Shown here one piece after another: positions 17,693 to 26,120 of a stretch of 64,000 nucleotides of DNA. Position numbers and translations under genes: made by a program. The DNA comes from JADLGL01 sp050184415 (GTDB lineage Bacteria > Pseudomonadota > Alphaproteobacteria > Rhizobiales > Kaistiaceae): contig JBFXAJ010000002.1 in assembly GCA_050184415.1 (NCBI GenBank), positions 124,001-188,000 of the forward strand. Direction: 5' to 3'. Below the pieces are notes generated by a model. It made no database searches and was not told where the DNA came from. It saw only the letters and a program-made list of their open reading frames with translations. The number at the start of each line of letters is the position of its first letter. The first letter of the stretch is position 1.

Positions 17693-18499
17693 ATGGACAC
17701 GCAGACGCTACTCCAGGCCCTCCTGCTCGGCCTGGTGGAAGGACTGACCGAGTTCATCCCGGTGTCCTCGACAGGGCACATCGTCCTCCTCGGGCATTTC
17801 CTCGGCTTCGACAGCCCGAACCACACCTTCGAGATCATGATCCAGCTCGGCGCGATCCTCGCCGTGCTGTCGGTCTACGCCCGGAAGCTGATCGCGATCC
17901 TCCGCGCCGCGCCGACCGACCCCAAGGCGCGGCGGTTCATCGTCGCCGTGGTGGCAGCCTTCATCCCATCGCTGGTGATAGGCGTCCTCCTCTACGACTT
18001 TATCAAGACGGTGCTGTTCGAGACGCCGATGGTGATCGCCATCGCGCTCATCGTCGGCGGCATCGTGCTCCTCGTCGTCGATCGGCTGCCGCTCAGGCCG
18101 AACAAGTTCGACGCGCTGGAGTACCGCTGGTGGACCGGCCTCGGCATCGGCCTCTTCCAGGTGCTGGCGATGATCCCCGGCGTCTCGCGCTCGGGCGCCA
18201 CGATCGTCGGCGGCATGCTGCTCGGCGGCGACAAGCGTTCTGCCGCGGAGTTCTCGTTCTTCCTGGCGATGCCGACGATGCTGGGGGCGTTCGTCTACGA
18301 CTTCTACCAGAACCGCGACCTCATCGATTTCGACCAGGGCCTGACGATCGCGGTCGGCTTCGTGGCCGCTTTCATCACCGCGCTGATCGTGGTCCGCCGA
18401 GTGCTCGACTTCGTCAGCCGCCACGGCTTCGCACCGTTCGCCTGGTGGCGGATCGGCATCGGAACGGTCGCGCTGATCGCCCTGCTGCTCGGGAACTAG
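17693..18499 (+). CDS. uppP: undecaprenyl-diphosphate phosphatase UppP
   Basis: This integral membrane enzyme recycles the undecaprenyl carrier for peptidoglycan synthesis and can confer bacitracin tolerance. The 268 aa have about eight membrane helices. Catalytic motifs are EGLTEFIPVSSTGH near the N-terminus and GVSRSGATIVGGML in the centre. ATG 17693 has CGGGGA about 6 nt upstream; TTG 17690 is one codon earlier. The gene ends head-on with the NDUFA9-like gene, with 1 nt between stops. Confidence 0.97.
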   Translation: MDTQTLLQALLLGLVEGLTEFIPVSSTGHIVLLGHFLGFDSPNHTFEIMIQLGAILAVLSVYARKLIAILRAAPTDPKARRFIVAVVAAFIPSLVIGVLLYDFIKTVLFETPMVIAIALIVGGIVLLVVDRLPLRPNKFDALEYRWWTGLGIGLFQVLAMIPGVSRSGATIVGGMLLGGDKRSAAEFSFFLAMPTMLGAFVYDFYQNRDLIDFDQGLTIAVGFVAAFITALIVVRRVLDFVSRHGFAPFAWWRIGIGTVALIALLLGN

Positions 18500-18500
18500 C

Positions 18501-19481
18501 TCAGCTCTTGGCGTCGCGCGCCTTGTTGAACTGGCCGTGCGGCCGGTTGTGGTAGAGATAGCTCGGCAGCACCGATGCGAGCGCCGTCGGCTCCACCCCG
18601 AGGTCGCGCAGCGTCCGATGTCCGGCGATCGCCTCGTCCGACACGATCACGTCATGACGAAGCTGGCGCACCTGGTCCGACGTGATGACGCGGCCGGGCA
18701 GACGCTGGAGGATTGGCGCGGCTAGGCGTGCCACCCCGAACGGGAGCGAGACGATCGGCCGGCGCCGATCGATGACCTGGAGGAGCCGCTCCATCGTCTC
18801 GCGGAACGTCAGTATCTCCGGCCCGCCGAGCTCGTAGATGGCGCCCGGCCCGACATTGCCGTCGACCGCGTGCGCGATAGCCTCGGCGACGTCGGCGGCA
18901 TAGACGAGCTGGAACCGCGTGTCGGGCCCGACGATCGGGAGCACCGGCGAAACCCGCGCCATGTTGGCGAAGCGTGACAGGAACGAGTCGCCCGGACCGA
19001 ACTGGATCGACGGCCGCATGATGATCGCGCCGGGAACCGCGGCCCTGATCGCGGCCTCGCCCTCGGCCTTGGTCCGAAAGTAGATCGAGTTCGACTCGGG
19101 GTCCGCGCCGATAGCCGAGACGTGGACGAAATTGTCGATCCCGGCCCCGGCGACGGCCGCCGCCACGTTGGCGGCGCCGGTCGCCTGCAGGGCCTCGAAC
19201 GTCTGCTTGCCACGCTCGGACAGGATGCCGACAAGGTTGACCGCGGCGACGGCGCCGTGGAGCGCTGCCGCGACCGAGCTGGGATAGCGGACACTGGCCT
19301 GCACGGCGTGGACCTGCCCGACCATGCCGAACGGACGCAGAAAACCCGCGAGGTCCGGCCGCCGGACCGCGGCGCGCACCCGGTAGCCCCGCATCGCCAG
19401 CGCGCGGACGACGTTCCTCCCGAGGAAACCCGAACCGCCGAAAACGGTCACGAGTCTCCCATTGCCATAGGTGCCCTGCAT
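18501..19481 (-). CDS. complex I NDUFA9-like NAD(P)-binding protein
   Basis: This 326-aa atypical short-chain dehydrogenase has a Rossmann nucleotide site VTVFGGSGFLGRNVVRALA. It also has FVHVSAIGADPESNSIYFRTK with the Tyr-x3-Lys pair, and RPSIQFGPGDSFLSRF. This pattern is that of the alphaproteobacterial homologues of mitochondrial complex I subunit NDUFA9. A role in complex I is not shown for the bacterial protein. It is convergent with uppP. Confidence 0.85.
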   Translation of the reverse strand: MQGTYGNGRLVTVFGGSGFLGRNVVRALAMRGYRVRAAVRRPDLAGFLRPFGMVGQVHAVQASVRYPSSVAAALHGAVAAVNLVGILSERGKQTFEALQATGAANVAAAVAGAGIDNFVHVSAIGADPESNSIYFRTKAEGEAAIRAAVPGAIIMRPSIQFGPGDSFLSRFANMARVSPVLPIVGPDTRFQLVYAADVAEAIAHAVDGNVGPGAIYELGGPEILTFRETMERLLQVIDRRRPIVSLPFGVARLAAPILQRLPGRVITSDQVRQLRHDVIVSDEAIAGHRTLRDLGVEPTALASVLPSYLYHNRPHGQFNKARDAKS

Positions 19482-19631
19482 GTCGCTCCCACTCGATCAA
19501 GGCCCCGGCCGGCAGACCGGCCATTGCCTCCGGTCTTATCGGCTGCCCGCGGAGCTGTACAGGCGACCGCTCGGCGCGGGTGCGGGGACCGCAACTGCGT
19601 GATCAGGGTCACTCGTCTGCAGCCGGGAAAA

Positions 19632-19660
19632 TTGACAAGCCCCAAACCGGCCCTTACATC
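19632..19660 (+). promoter_or_regulatory. sigma-70 promoter for tRNA-Leu
   Basis: TTGACA (19632-19637), a 17-nt spacer and TACATC (19655-19660) end 9 nt before the first base of the tRNA. The -35 is perfect and the -10 moderate. Confidence 0.7.
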
Positions 19661-19669
19661 CCGCGCCGT

Positions 19670-19754
19670 GCCCAGATGGCGGAATTGGTAGACGCGCACG
19701 GTTCAGGTCCGTGTGGTGAAAGCCGTGGAGGTTCGAGTCCTCTTCTGGGCACCA
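19670..19754 (+). tRNA. tRNA-Leu (CAG)
   Basis: An 85-nt class II tRNA. The acceptor stem GCCCAGA pairs with TCTGGGC, followed by A and an encoded CCA. The anticodon stem CACGG/CCGTG holds the loop TTCAGGT, giving anticodon CAG at 19704-19706. The variable arm is long and the T-loop reads GGTTCGAGTCC. Confidence 0.97.
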
Positions 19755-19824
19755 TTTCTATGCTCGCCGCCGTGAGATCGGCGCACTGACAGCGCCTTTT
19801 GGTCGGGATTGCGGCGTTTCGGCC

Positions 19825-20256
19825 TCAGGGGCGCCAGCGTCGTAAAGGCAGCATCACAACGCCCTGGGGAAAGCCGTCCTCGAGATCCCGCCAGAAGCGG
19901 TCGTGCAACTCGAGCGGATAGACCTCGTCCGGAAGCGCATCGCGCGCGAACCATTGCGCCGTGAGGTCGCCGGCCGGCTCGGCCGGTGCATCGAGAAGCG
20001 CGGCGAGGAACCAGAACTTCGCGGTCCGGGTCGTCCCGTCGAACCCGTCCTCGACATAGACCAGCCGCCCTGCCCTCACGGCCAGCCCGGTCTCCTCCCG
20101 TGCCTCGCGCTCGGCAGCCGCGGCGAGCTCCTCGTCGGCCTCAACGCCGCCGCCTGGCGCCACCCAGAACGGCCCCGCGCGACTGAACTCCTCGCGGACA
20201 AGCAGAATGCGGCCATCATCGACCACAAGCGCGCCGGCGGAAATGCGATGACGCAT
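19825..20256 (-). CDS. NUDIX hydrolase
   Basis: This 143-aa protein has a complete Nudix box, running from GGGVEADEE to REAREETGL, which binds the metal and cleaves a nucleoside-diphosphate-linked substrate. The substrate cannot be told from sequence. It starts MRHRISAGALVVDDGRILLV. It lies alone between tRNA-Leu and the P-type ATPase. Confidence 0.9.
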   Translation of the reverse strand: MRHRISAGALVVDDGRILLVREEFSRAGPFWVAPGGGVEADEELAAAAEREAREETGLAVRAGRLVYVEDGFDGTTRTAKFWFLAALLDAPAEPAGDLTAQWFARDALPDEVYPLELHDRFWRDLEDGFPQGVVMLPLRRWRP

Positions 20257-20418
20257 GATCGATGCTTCCGATCTTCCTTCGAGCGCGCGTCATACCAAGG
20301 ATCGATCGCTTCAACAGCCGGCCTCGTTGGGGCGGGGTCGGAATCCTTCGAGACGCCAAGCACTTATCCGATCAAAATTGCGCTCGCCGGCAGAAGTTCA
20401 TCCGGTGCCGGCCCAGGC

Positions 20419-22779
20419 CTATCCCTCCGGGCGCCATCGGAGGAGGCGCATCGCGTTCGCCGTCACCAGCACGGTAGCGCCGGTGTCGGCAAGGATGGCG
20501 GGCCACAGGCCGGTGATCCCGATGAGCGTCGTGACGAGAAACACAGCCTTCAAGCCCAGCGCGATGACGAGGTTCTGGCGGATATTCCCCATCGTCGCGC
20601 GGGACAGGCGAACCATTGCGGGGATGTCGCGCATCCGGCTGTGGAGGGATGCCGCGTCGGCCGTTTCGAGCGCCACGTCGGTGCCGCCGCCCATCGCGAT
20701 GCCGACGTCCGCCGCTGCGAGCGCGGGCGCGTCATTGATGCCGTCGCCGACCTTCCCGACCCGGTCGCCGCGGGCCTTCATCTCCTCGACGATCCGCATC
20801 TTGTCGGCGGGGAGGAGTTCGCCGAGCGCCTCGATCCCAAGGGACGCACCGACCGCGGCGGCGGTGCGCTTGTTGTCTCCCGTGAGCATGACGGACGCAA
20901 CTCCGAGCTGCCGAAGGTCGGACAGCGCCGACGCCGAATCCGGCCGAGGCTCGTCCCGGATGGCAATGAGGCCGCCGATCGCGCCGTCAGCGACGAGCAC
21001 GGCGAGCGTCTTGCCTTCCTCGTGAAGCGCCGCGATCTGCGCGAGCAGGGAGCCATCCATCGCAGCGCGGTCCGCCGCTGCGGTCGGCGAGCCGAGGAAG
21101 AGGCGGGATGACCCCACCGTGCCCTCGATACCTTTCCCCGGTACTGCGGACGACGAGGTCGATGCGGGGATAGTGGTGCGATCGCTTGCAGCGCGATCCA
21201 ACACCGCGCGGGCGAGCGGATGCGACGACCCGCTCTCCAGCGCCGCGGCAAGACGGAGAACGTCGGCAGCAGGCAGGCCTACGCCGATCACGTCCGTGAC
21301 CCGCGGCTTCCCTTCCGTCAGCGTGCCGGTCTTGTCGAAGGCGATTGCCGTGAGGGTCCCCAGCCCTTCGAGCACGGCGCCGCCCTTCATCAGGAGGCCG
21401 CGACGTGCCCCCGCCGCAAGGCCGGCGGCGATCGCGGCCGGCGTCGAGATGACGAGGGCGCAGGGGCAACCGATCAGAAGGATCGCGAGGCCCTTGTAGA
21501 TCCATTCGCTCCAGACGCCCCCGAAGAGGAGCGGCGGCACGATGGCAACGAGTGCGCCGACCGCGAGAACGACCGGCGTGTAATACCGCGAGAACCGGTC
21601 GATGAACCGCTCGGTCGGCGCCTTGCTCTCCTGAGCCTCCTCCACCAGCCGGACAACGCGGGCGATCGTGTTGTCGCTGGCAATCGTCGTCGAGCGGATG
21701 CGCAGGACCCCGTCGCCGTTGATCGTGCCGGCGAAGACCGCCGCGCCTGGCGCCTTGGCGACTGGCACGCTCTCACCAGTGACCGGCGCTTCATCGAGAG
21801 CGCTCTCGCCGGAGACGATGACGCCATCGGCCGGGACGCGGTCGCCCGGCCGGACCAGGACGACCGAGCCCACCCCGACCTGATCGGCAGGCGTCTCGAT
21901 CACGCGGCCGTCGCGTTCGACCAGCGCCACCTTCGGCACGAGGCTGGCAAGCGCCTTGATGCTGGACCGCGCCCGACCGGCCGCGACGCCCTCGAGCATC
22001 TCCCCGACCAGGAAGAGGAGCACGACCATCGCGGCTTCCTCGGCAGCGCCAATGGCAACGGCACCCACGGCCGCGATCGTCATCAGCATCTCGATGGAGA
22101 ACGGCGAGCCGAACCGGGCCGCGGCGAACGCGCGCTGGGCGACCGGAACGAGGCCGACGAGCATCGCGAGGACGAAGGGCCACTGACCAAGCGTCGGAAA
22201 GAGCTGGCCCACGGCATAGGCGGCGACCAGCGCGATTCCGGCAGCGGCCGTCAGCCTGAACCGGCGCGTCGATGACCACGCCCGACCTTCGTCGCCGTGG
22301 TCGTGGGCATGGCCGTGCAATCCGGCGCGAGATGCAGGGTCGCTCGTTGATGCCCTGGCCGCCCCGACCGCGGCGCCTGCGTGCCGCTCGCGACGATGGT
22401 GGTCGTCGTCGTGATGATCGGCATCGTCGTATCCACGGCGGTCGTAGCCATGCCCGCGCGGTGGCTCGTCGGCCTTGGGCGCCTCGACGTCCGATGCGCC
22501 CCGCGGCGTCCCGGCAAGACCGGTATCGGCCTTGAACCGATCGGCGGCACGCCCCGCATCGGGCTGCACCTGGTACCCCATCATGCCGAGGCGGCGCTGG
22601 ATTTCGGCAAGGTCGACCGCACCGACATGGCGGACCACCATCGTCCCCGCCGACAGCGAGACGGCAACGTCCTCGATGCCCGTCATCCGCCGGGTCGCTG
22701 TCTCGACCTTCGAAACGCACGCCGGGCAATCCATGCCCTCGACGCGAAAGCGGCTGACGTCTGCGGTTGGCGCGTTCAT
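20419..22779 (-). CDS. heavy-metal P-type ATPase (Zn/Cd/Pb type)
   Basis: This 786-aa P1B-type efflux ATPase has an N-terminal HMA domain with GMDCPACVSK (Cys18 and Cys21). A His- and Asp-rich stretch follows at residues 110-133 (DHHDDDHH) and another near 160 (HGHAHDHGDE). The intramembrane metal site is CPCALVIS, the phosphorylation site DKTGTLTEGK, and the ATP hinge GDGINDAPALAAADVGIAMG. CPC with a His-rich tail suits Zn/Cd/Pb export (ZntA/CadA-like). A MerR-type promoter lies directly upstream. Confidence 0.92.
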   Translation of the reverse strand: MNAPTADVSRFRVEGMDCPACVSKVETATRRMTGIEDVAVSLSAGTMVVRHVGAVDLAEIQRRLGMMGYQVQPDAGRAADRFKADTGLAGTPRGASDVEAPKADEPPRGHGYDRRGYDDADHHDDDHHRRERHAGAAVGAARASTSDPASRAGLHGHAHDHGDEGRAWSSTRRFRLTAAAGIALVAAYAVGQLFPTLGQWPFVLAMLVGLVPVAQRAFAAARFGSPFSIEMLMTIAAVGAVAIGAAEEAAMVVLLFLVGEMLEGVAAGRARSSIKALASLVPKVALVERDGRVIETPADQVGVGSVVLVRPGDRVPADGVIVSGESALDEAPVTGESVPVAKAPGAAVFAGTINGDGVLRIRSTTIASDNTIARVVRLVEEAQESKAPTERFIDRFSRYYTPVVLAVGALVAIVPPLLFGGVWSEWIYKGLAILLIGCPCALVISTPAAIAAGLAAGARRGLLMKGGAVLEGLGTLTAIAFDKTGTLTEGKPRVTDVIGVGLPAADVLRLAAALESGSSHPLARAVLDRAASDRTTIPASTSSSAVPGKGIEGTVGSSRLFLGSPTAAADRAAMDGSLLAQIAALHEEGKTLAVLVADGAIGGLIAIRDEPRPDSASALSDLRQLGVASVMLTGDNKRTAAAVGASLGIEALGELLPADKMRIVEEMKARGDRVGKVGDGINDAPALAAADVGIAMGGGTDVALETADAASLHSRMRDIPAMVRLSRATMGNIRQNLVIALGLKAVFLVTTLIGITGLWPAILADTGATVLVTANAMRLLRWRPEG

Positions 22780-22809
22780 CGGAAACCTCGGTGCATCCCG
22801 TTCCGAGGT

Positions 22810-22840
22810 CTCGTACGTCCTCTAGCGGCTAGAGGAGCAA
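22810..22840 (-). promoter_or_regulatory. MerR-family operator-promoter of the metal ATPase
   Basis: On the minus strand TTGCTC (22840-22835) and TACGAG (22815-22810) are separated by 19 nt, the overlong spacer typical of MerR-controlled promoters. Inside the spacer is a perfect palindrome TCCTCTAG-CGG-CTAGAGGA (22818-22836). The -10 lies about 30 nt before the ATPase start at 22779. The operator looks intact although the adjacent merR gene is broken. Confidence 0.8.
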
Positions 22841-22848
22841 GCGAAAAA

Positions 22849-23161
22849 ATGCGGGACTTTCTGTCGATCGGCGATGCGGCCAGTGAGAGCGGGGTGAAGG
22901 TCCCGACTGCCGAAGAGAACAGGCGCCGGCTCTTGCCATACGCTGCGAAGCCGGAAGGAACCCGATCTGCTCGTGGTATCGGATCGCGACCTCCATCGCC
23001 TTGGCTTCATTCGCCACACCCGCGAGCTTGGGTTCGAAGTGGAGGCCATTCGGACCTCGGGACATGCGAAACAAGCCCAGGGAGACCTCAGTGGACGATG
23101 GCTGGTGGGACGCGATTTGGACGGCGGGGCACTGATCGAGACTGTCACGAACTGCCGATGA
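22849..23161 (+). pseudogene. broken merR-type (CadR/ZntR-like) regulator with an inverted internal segment
   Basis: The gene is divergent from the metal ATPase. It opens as a MerR protein, MRDFLSIGDAASESGVKVPT (22849-22908), then loses homology. From about 22985 the plus strand again reads MerR-like, SDRDLHRLGFIRHTRELGF, in another frame. The missing middle, IRYHEQIGFLPASQRMA, is encoded on the opposite strand of 22909-22984. Flipping that segment restores the expected order, though a 1-nt frame difference remains. The C-terminal dimerisation and metal-binding part is also unrecognisable. No functional regulator can be made. Confidence 0.8.
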
Positions 23162-23163
23162 GC

Positions 23164-23192
23164 CGAACGGCCGGAGGGGCTCCGGCCGTTCG
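23164..23192. terminator. strong hairpin between merR remnant and asparaginase
   Basis: A perfect 12-bp stem, CGAACGGCCGGA (23164-23175) with 23181-23192, has a 5-nt loop. It sits between convergent frames, 18 nt after the asparaginase stop. No clear T-run follows, so intrinsic termination is likely but unproven. Confidence 0.5.
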
Positions 23193-23209
23193 TGTTCGCG
23201 TGGCGGGGC

Positions 23210-24379
23210 CTAGTTCGCGGCGAGCGTCGGATAGGACGCGCCGATGGTCGTGAACCAGCCGCGCATGACCTCGATGTCGTCGGTGAAGGCGAGCGACAGG
23301 AGGAGAAGGAGGCGGGCGTGCTGGGCGTTGAGGTTGTCGGCCTCGATGATGCCCTCGCCGCCGCCATTGCCGACCGAGCCGGAGCCGGTACGGGTGGTGG
23401 TGGCGAAGATCACGCCGGCCGCGATCGCCTCGGTGCGAGCGGCGCTCATCTGCGAGCTGATGCCGCCGCCGCCGGTGCCGGCGGTGACGATGCCGGCCGC
23501 ACCGTCCGCGACGAAGCCGCGGATCGCACCACCGCCGGCCTCCTGGTAGTTGTAGGCGATCTCCACGCGGGGCAGATCCTCGGCGGTGATCGTGCTGAGA
23601 TCGAAGGGGGTGGCCCAGGCATCGGAGCCCGCGAGGAGCGCGCGCGGGGGCACGCGGTAGATCCGGACGATGCCTTCGTCGACGAAGCCGAGCGAGCCGA
23701 ACTGCGGCGAACCGAATGTGTCCAGACGGTGCGAGTTGAGCTTGGTCACCTCGCGGGCGGCGTGGATCTCGTCATTCAGCATCAGCACCGTGCCGAAACC
23801 GGTCGTCTCGCCCGAGGCCGCGGTGAAGAGGGCGTTGTAGAGGTTCGCCGGCGCATCGGTGCCGACGACGTCCCAGGGCCGCATGGCGCCGGTGATCACG
23901 ACCGGCTTTTCGCTCTGCACCGTCAGGTCGAGGAAATAGGCGAACTCCTCCATGGTGTCGGTGCCGGTCGTGACGACGACGCCGTCATAGATCTCGAGCG
24001 CCGCATCGACCGCCAGGGAAAGATCATAGTAGTCGACGATGCGATAGCCGCCCGAGCCGCGATTGCCGAACTGCAGCCAGGAGACGTCCGCGAACAGTTC
24101 CTCGTTCGGAAGGTCCGTCAGCATCTGCTCCATCGTGTAGGTGCCGGAGCGGTAGCTCTGGAAGCCGGTCCGGTTGCCGTCCGTCGCGGCGCCCGAAATC
24201 GTGCCGCCGGTGGCGATGACGATGATGTTCGGCAGGGGCGAAGCCTCGGCCTCGGCGCTGAGCGGCGGGACATCGGTGTTGTTCGGCGGGGGCGCATTCT
24301 GCGCCTGCGCAACGCCGGCGACGGACATACTTAGCAATGCCGCGCAGCCGGCCGCTGCGATTGTCTTAATGGGGTACAT
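23210..24379 (-). CDS. periplasmic type II L-asparaginase
   Basis: The protein has 389 aa. A signal peptide (residues 1-26, cleavage near AQAQ) directs it to the periplasm. The catalytic threonines are present in IVIATGGTISG and in VVTTGTDTMEE. The motif EFAYFLDLT follows, and ITGAMRP is typical of the type II family. It hydrolyses L-asparagine to aspartate and ammonia. A short Pro/Asn-rich spacer separates the signal peptide from the domain. It stands alone on the minus strand. Confidence 0.92.
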   Translation of the reverse strand: MYPIKTIAAAGCAALLSMSVAGVAQAQNAPPPNNTDVPPLSAEAEASPLPNIIVIATGGTISGAATDGNRTGFQSYRSGTYTMEQMLTDLPNEELFADVSWLQFGNRGSGGYRIVDYYDLSLAVDAALEIYDGVVVTTGTDTMEEFAYFLDLTVQSEKPVVITGAMRPWDVVGTDAPANLYNALFTAASGETTGFGTVLMLNDEIHAAREVTKLNSHRLDTFGSPQFGSLGFVDEGIVRIYRVPPRALLAGSDAWATPFDLSTITAEDLPRVEIAYNYQEAGGGAIRGFVADGAAGIVTAGTGGGGISSQMSAARTEAIAAGVIFATTTRTGSGSVGNGGGEGIIEADNLNAQHARLLLLLSLAFTDDIEVMRGWFTTIGASYPTLAAN

Positions 24380-24809
24380 TACTCGCCTTTCGGGTGGTTG
24401 GTGGGATCAACGAACCCACGCCGCTAAGCAAGCGCCATGCCGCCCTGACCCGAGCAGGGGAGCGTTCGCCGCCGGCAATTCGCTGCCCAATCTTCGGGCC
24501 GGCGCCTGCCCAGTTGGGCAGCGCAGCACGGCATTCGCGGGTTCAGGGGACGGTGCGATGCAGGCAGGGCCGCGGTTCCGGCAGGATCAGCACCGCGTTT
24601 CACTGGTATTATTGTCAGGATCATGAAGGGTCACAGCGCTTCGCCGGCGGTGGCTGCCTGTATTTCAGGCCGCTCCAGCGTATCGCGCCGCAACATGAGC
24701 GCTGTGTCTCACGACATGTCTTGGTCTTCTTGTCGGCGAAACGGGATGCACCGCTGCGCGTACCCAGATTGCGGGAATCGCTCCCTCGCCCGAGTGCGGA
24801 CCGAAGGAA
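24380..24809. other. intergenic region upstream of asparaginase, with inverted repeats
   Basis: No convincing gene is seen in this 430-nt stretch. Its open frames look non-coding. It contains perfect 10-bp arms CGCTGCCCAA (24481-24490) and TTGGGCAGCG (24514-24523), with a nested 7-bp arm pair CTGCCCA/TGGGCAG. This is a possible operator or RNA hairpin in the asparaginase leader region. Confidence 0.4.
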
Positions 24810-24884
<75 letters not shown>

Positions 24885-25010
24885 AAGGCCAGCGTCGCGC
24901 GGCGCGCATAAGCTCCGCGGGCGGACTACTGCCATAGGCGCCTAGGCCGTGCAAGGACGGCGGGGCGCGCCGGGACGTTCCGCCGGCAAGAAGGCCGCCG
25001 GCGGAGCGTC

Positions 25011-25277
25011 TCAGGAAGCGATGGCGACCGGAGCCGGGGTCGGAATCTCGATCTCGACCTCGAGGGTCGAGACCGTCGGACCACGGTCCATCTTCACCTG
25101 CACCTTCTCCTTGTCGACGGAGACGTGCTTGGCGATGACGGCAAGGATCTCCTCCCGAAGGAGCGCGACGAGATCCGAGCGTCCGGTTGCCGTTCGCTCA
25201 TGGGCAAGCAGGATCTGCAGCCGGTCCTTCGCGACCCCGGCCGAGTTCTTCCGGTTGAAGAAGGAGAGGAGGCTCAT
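25011..25277 (-). CDS. minE: cell division topological specificity factor MinE
   Basis: MinE (88 aa) activates the MinD ATPase and drives Min oscillation. The N-terminal membrane-targeting and anti-MinCD part is MSLLSFFNRKNSAGVAKDRL. The C-terminal specificity domain has LREEILAVIAKHVSVD. Its start overlaps the minD stop by 4 nt. The last 12 residues (PTPAPVAIAS) are a low-complexity tail. Confidence 0.95.
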   Translation of the reverse strand: MSLLSFFNRKNSAGVAKDRLQILLAHERTATGRSDLVALLREEILAVIAKHVSVDKEKVQVKMDRGPTVSTLEVEIEIPTPAPVAIAS

Positions 25278-26107
25278 GCGGCCCTCCGGCCAAAGAGCTT
25301 CCCGAAGAAGGTCTTGCGGTCGTCGGCGATCGTGGTCGTCGCCGGCTGCTCGACCTTCTCGCCGAGGAGGCGCCGCGCCGCCAGCATGTAGGCGCGGGCC
25401 GGAGCGCTCTGCGGCGAGCCGATCGTCACCGGGGCGCCGACATTGGACGCCTTCAGGACGTCCTGGCTCTCTGGGATGATGCCGAGGAGCGGGATCGAGA
25501 GGATCTCCAGCACATCGTCGATCTTCAGCATCTCGCCGCGGGCGGCCCGGCCGGCATCGTAGCGGGTGAGGAGTAGCCGCTTGTCCATCTTGTCGCCGCG
25601 CTCGGCGATCTCGGTCTTGGAATCGAGAAGGCCGATGATGCGGTCGGAGTCGCGGACCGACGAGACCTCGGGGTTGGTCACGACCACCGCGATGTCGGCG
25701 TGGCGCATCGCCATCGTCGCGCCGCGTTCGATGCCCGCGGGGCTGTCGCAGATGATGAAGTCGAATTTTTCGCGGAGCTCGGAGATGACCTTGGCGACGC
25801 CCTCGGGGTTGAGGGCTTCCTTGTCGCGGGTCTGCGACGCCGGCAGGAGCGACAGGTTCTCGATCCGCTTGTCGCGGATCAGCGCCTGCGGGAGTTTCGC
25901 GTCGCCCTGGATGACGTTGACGATGTCGAACACCACCCGGCGCTCGGCACCCATCACGAGGTCGAGGTTGCGGAGGCCGACGTCGAAATCGACGACGCAG
26001 ACATTCTTGCCGCCCTGCGCCAGCGCCGCGCCCAAGGCCGCCGCGGATGTGGTCTTGCCGACCCCGCCCTTGCCTGACGTAACCACTACCACTTTGGCCA
26101 TAGGCAT
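25274..26107 (-). CDS. minD: septum site-determining ATPase MinD
   Basis: MinD (277 aa) is a ParA-like membrane ATPase that positions the division inhibitor MinC. The deviant Walker A is SGKGGVGKTTSAAALG. FIICDSPAGIERGA follows, and an amphipathic C-terminal membrane helix is seen at KTFFGKLFGRR. The first Met (26107) and the one two codons later (26101, MAKVVVV) are both possible starts. It follows minC by 13 nt. Confidence 0.97.
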   Translation of the reverse strand: MPMAKVVVVTSGKGGVGKTTSAAALGAALAQGGKNVCVVDFDVGLRNLDLVMGAERRVVFDIVNVIQGDAKLPQALIRDKRIENLSLLPASQTRDKEALNPEGVAKVISELREKFDFIICDSPAGIERGATMAMRHADIAVVVTNPEVSSVRDSDRIIGLLDSKTEIAERGDKMDKRLLLTRYDAGRAARGEMLKIDDVLEILSIPLLGIIPESQDVLKASNVGAPVTIGSPQSAPARAYMLAARRLLGEKVEQPATTTIADDRKTFFGKLFGRRAA

Positions 26108-26120
26108 ACCCCTTGGTTGA

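Noticed and set aside
22829..23074. A true 81-aa minus-strand gene at the merR locus
   Set aside because: Only the stretch around IRYHEQIGFLPASQ looks like protein; the rest is non-homologous. It is better explained as an inverted part of merR.
24967..25005. Terminator after minE
   Set aside because: A 9-bp GC-rich stem exists downstream but lacks a T-run on the minus strand and has a 9-nt loop, so support is weak.
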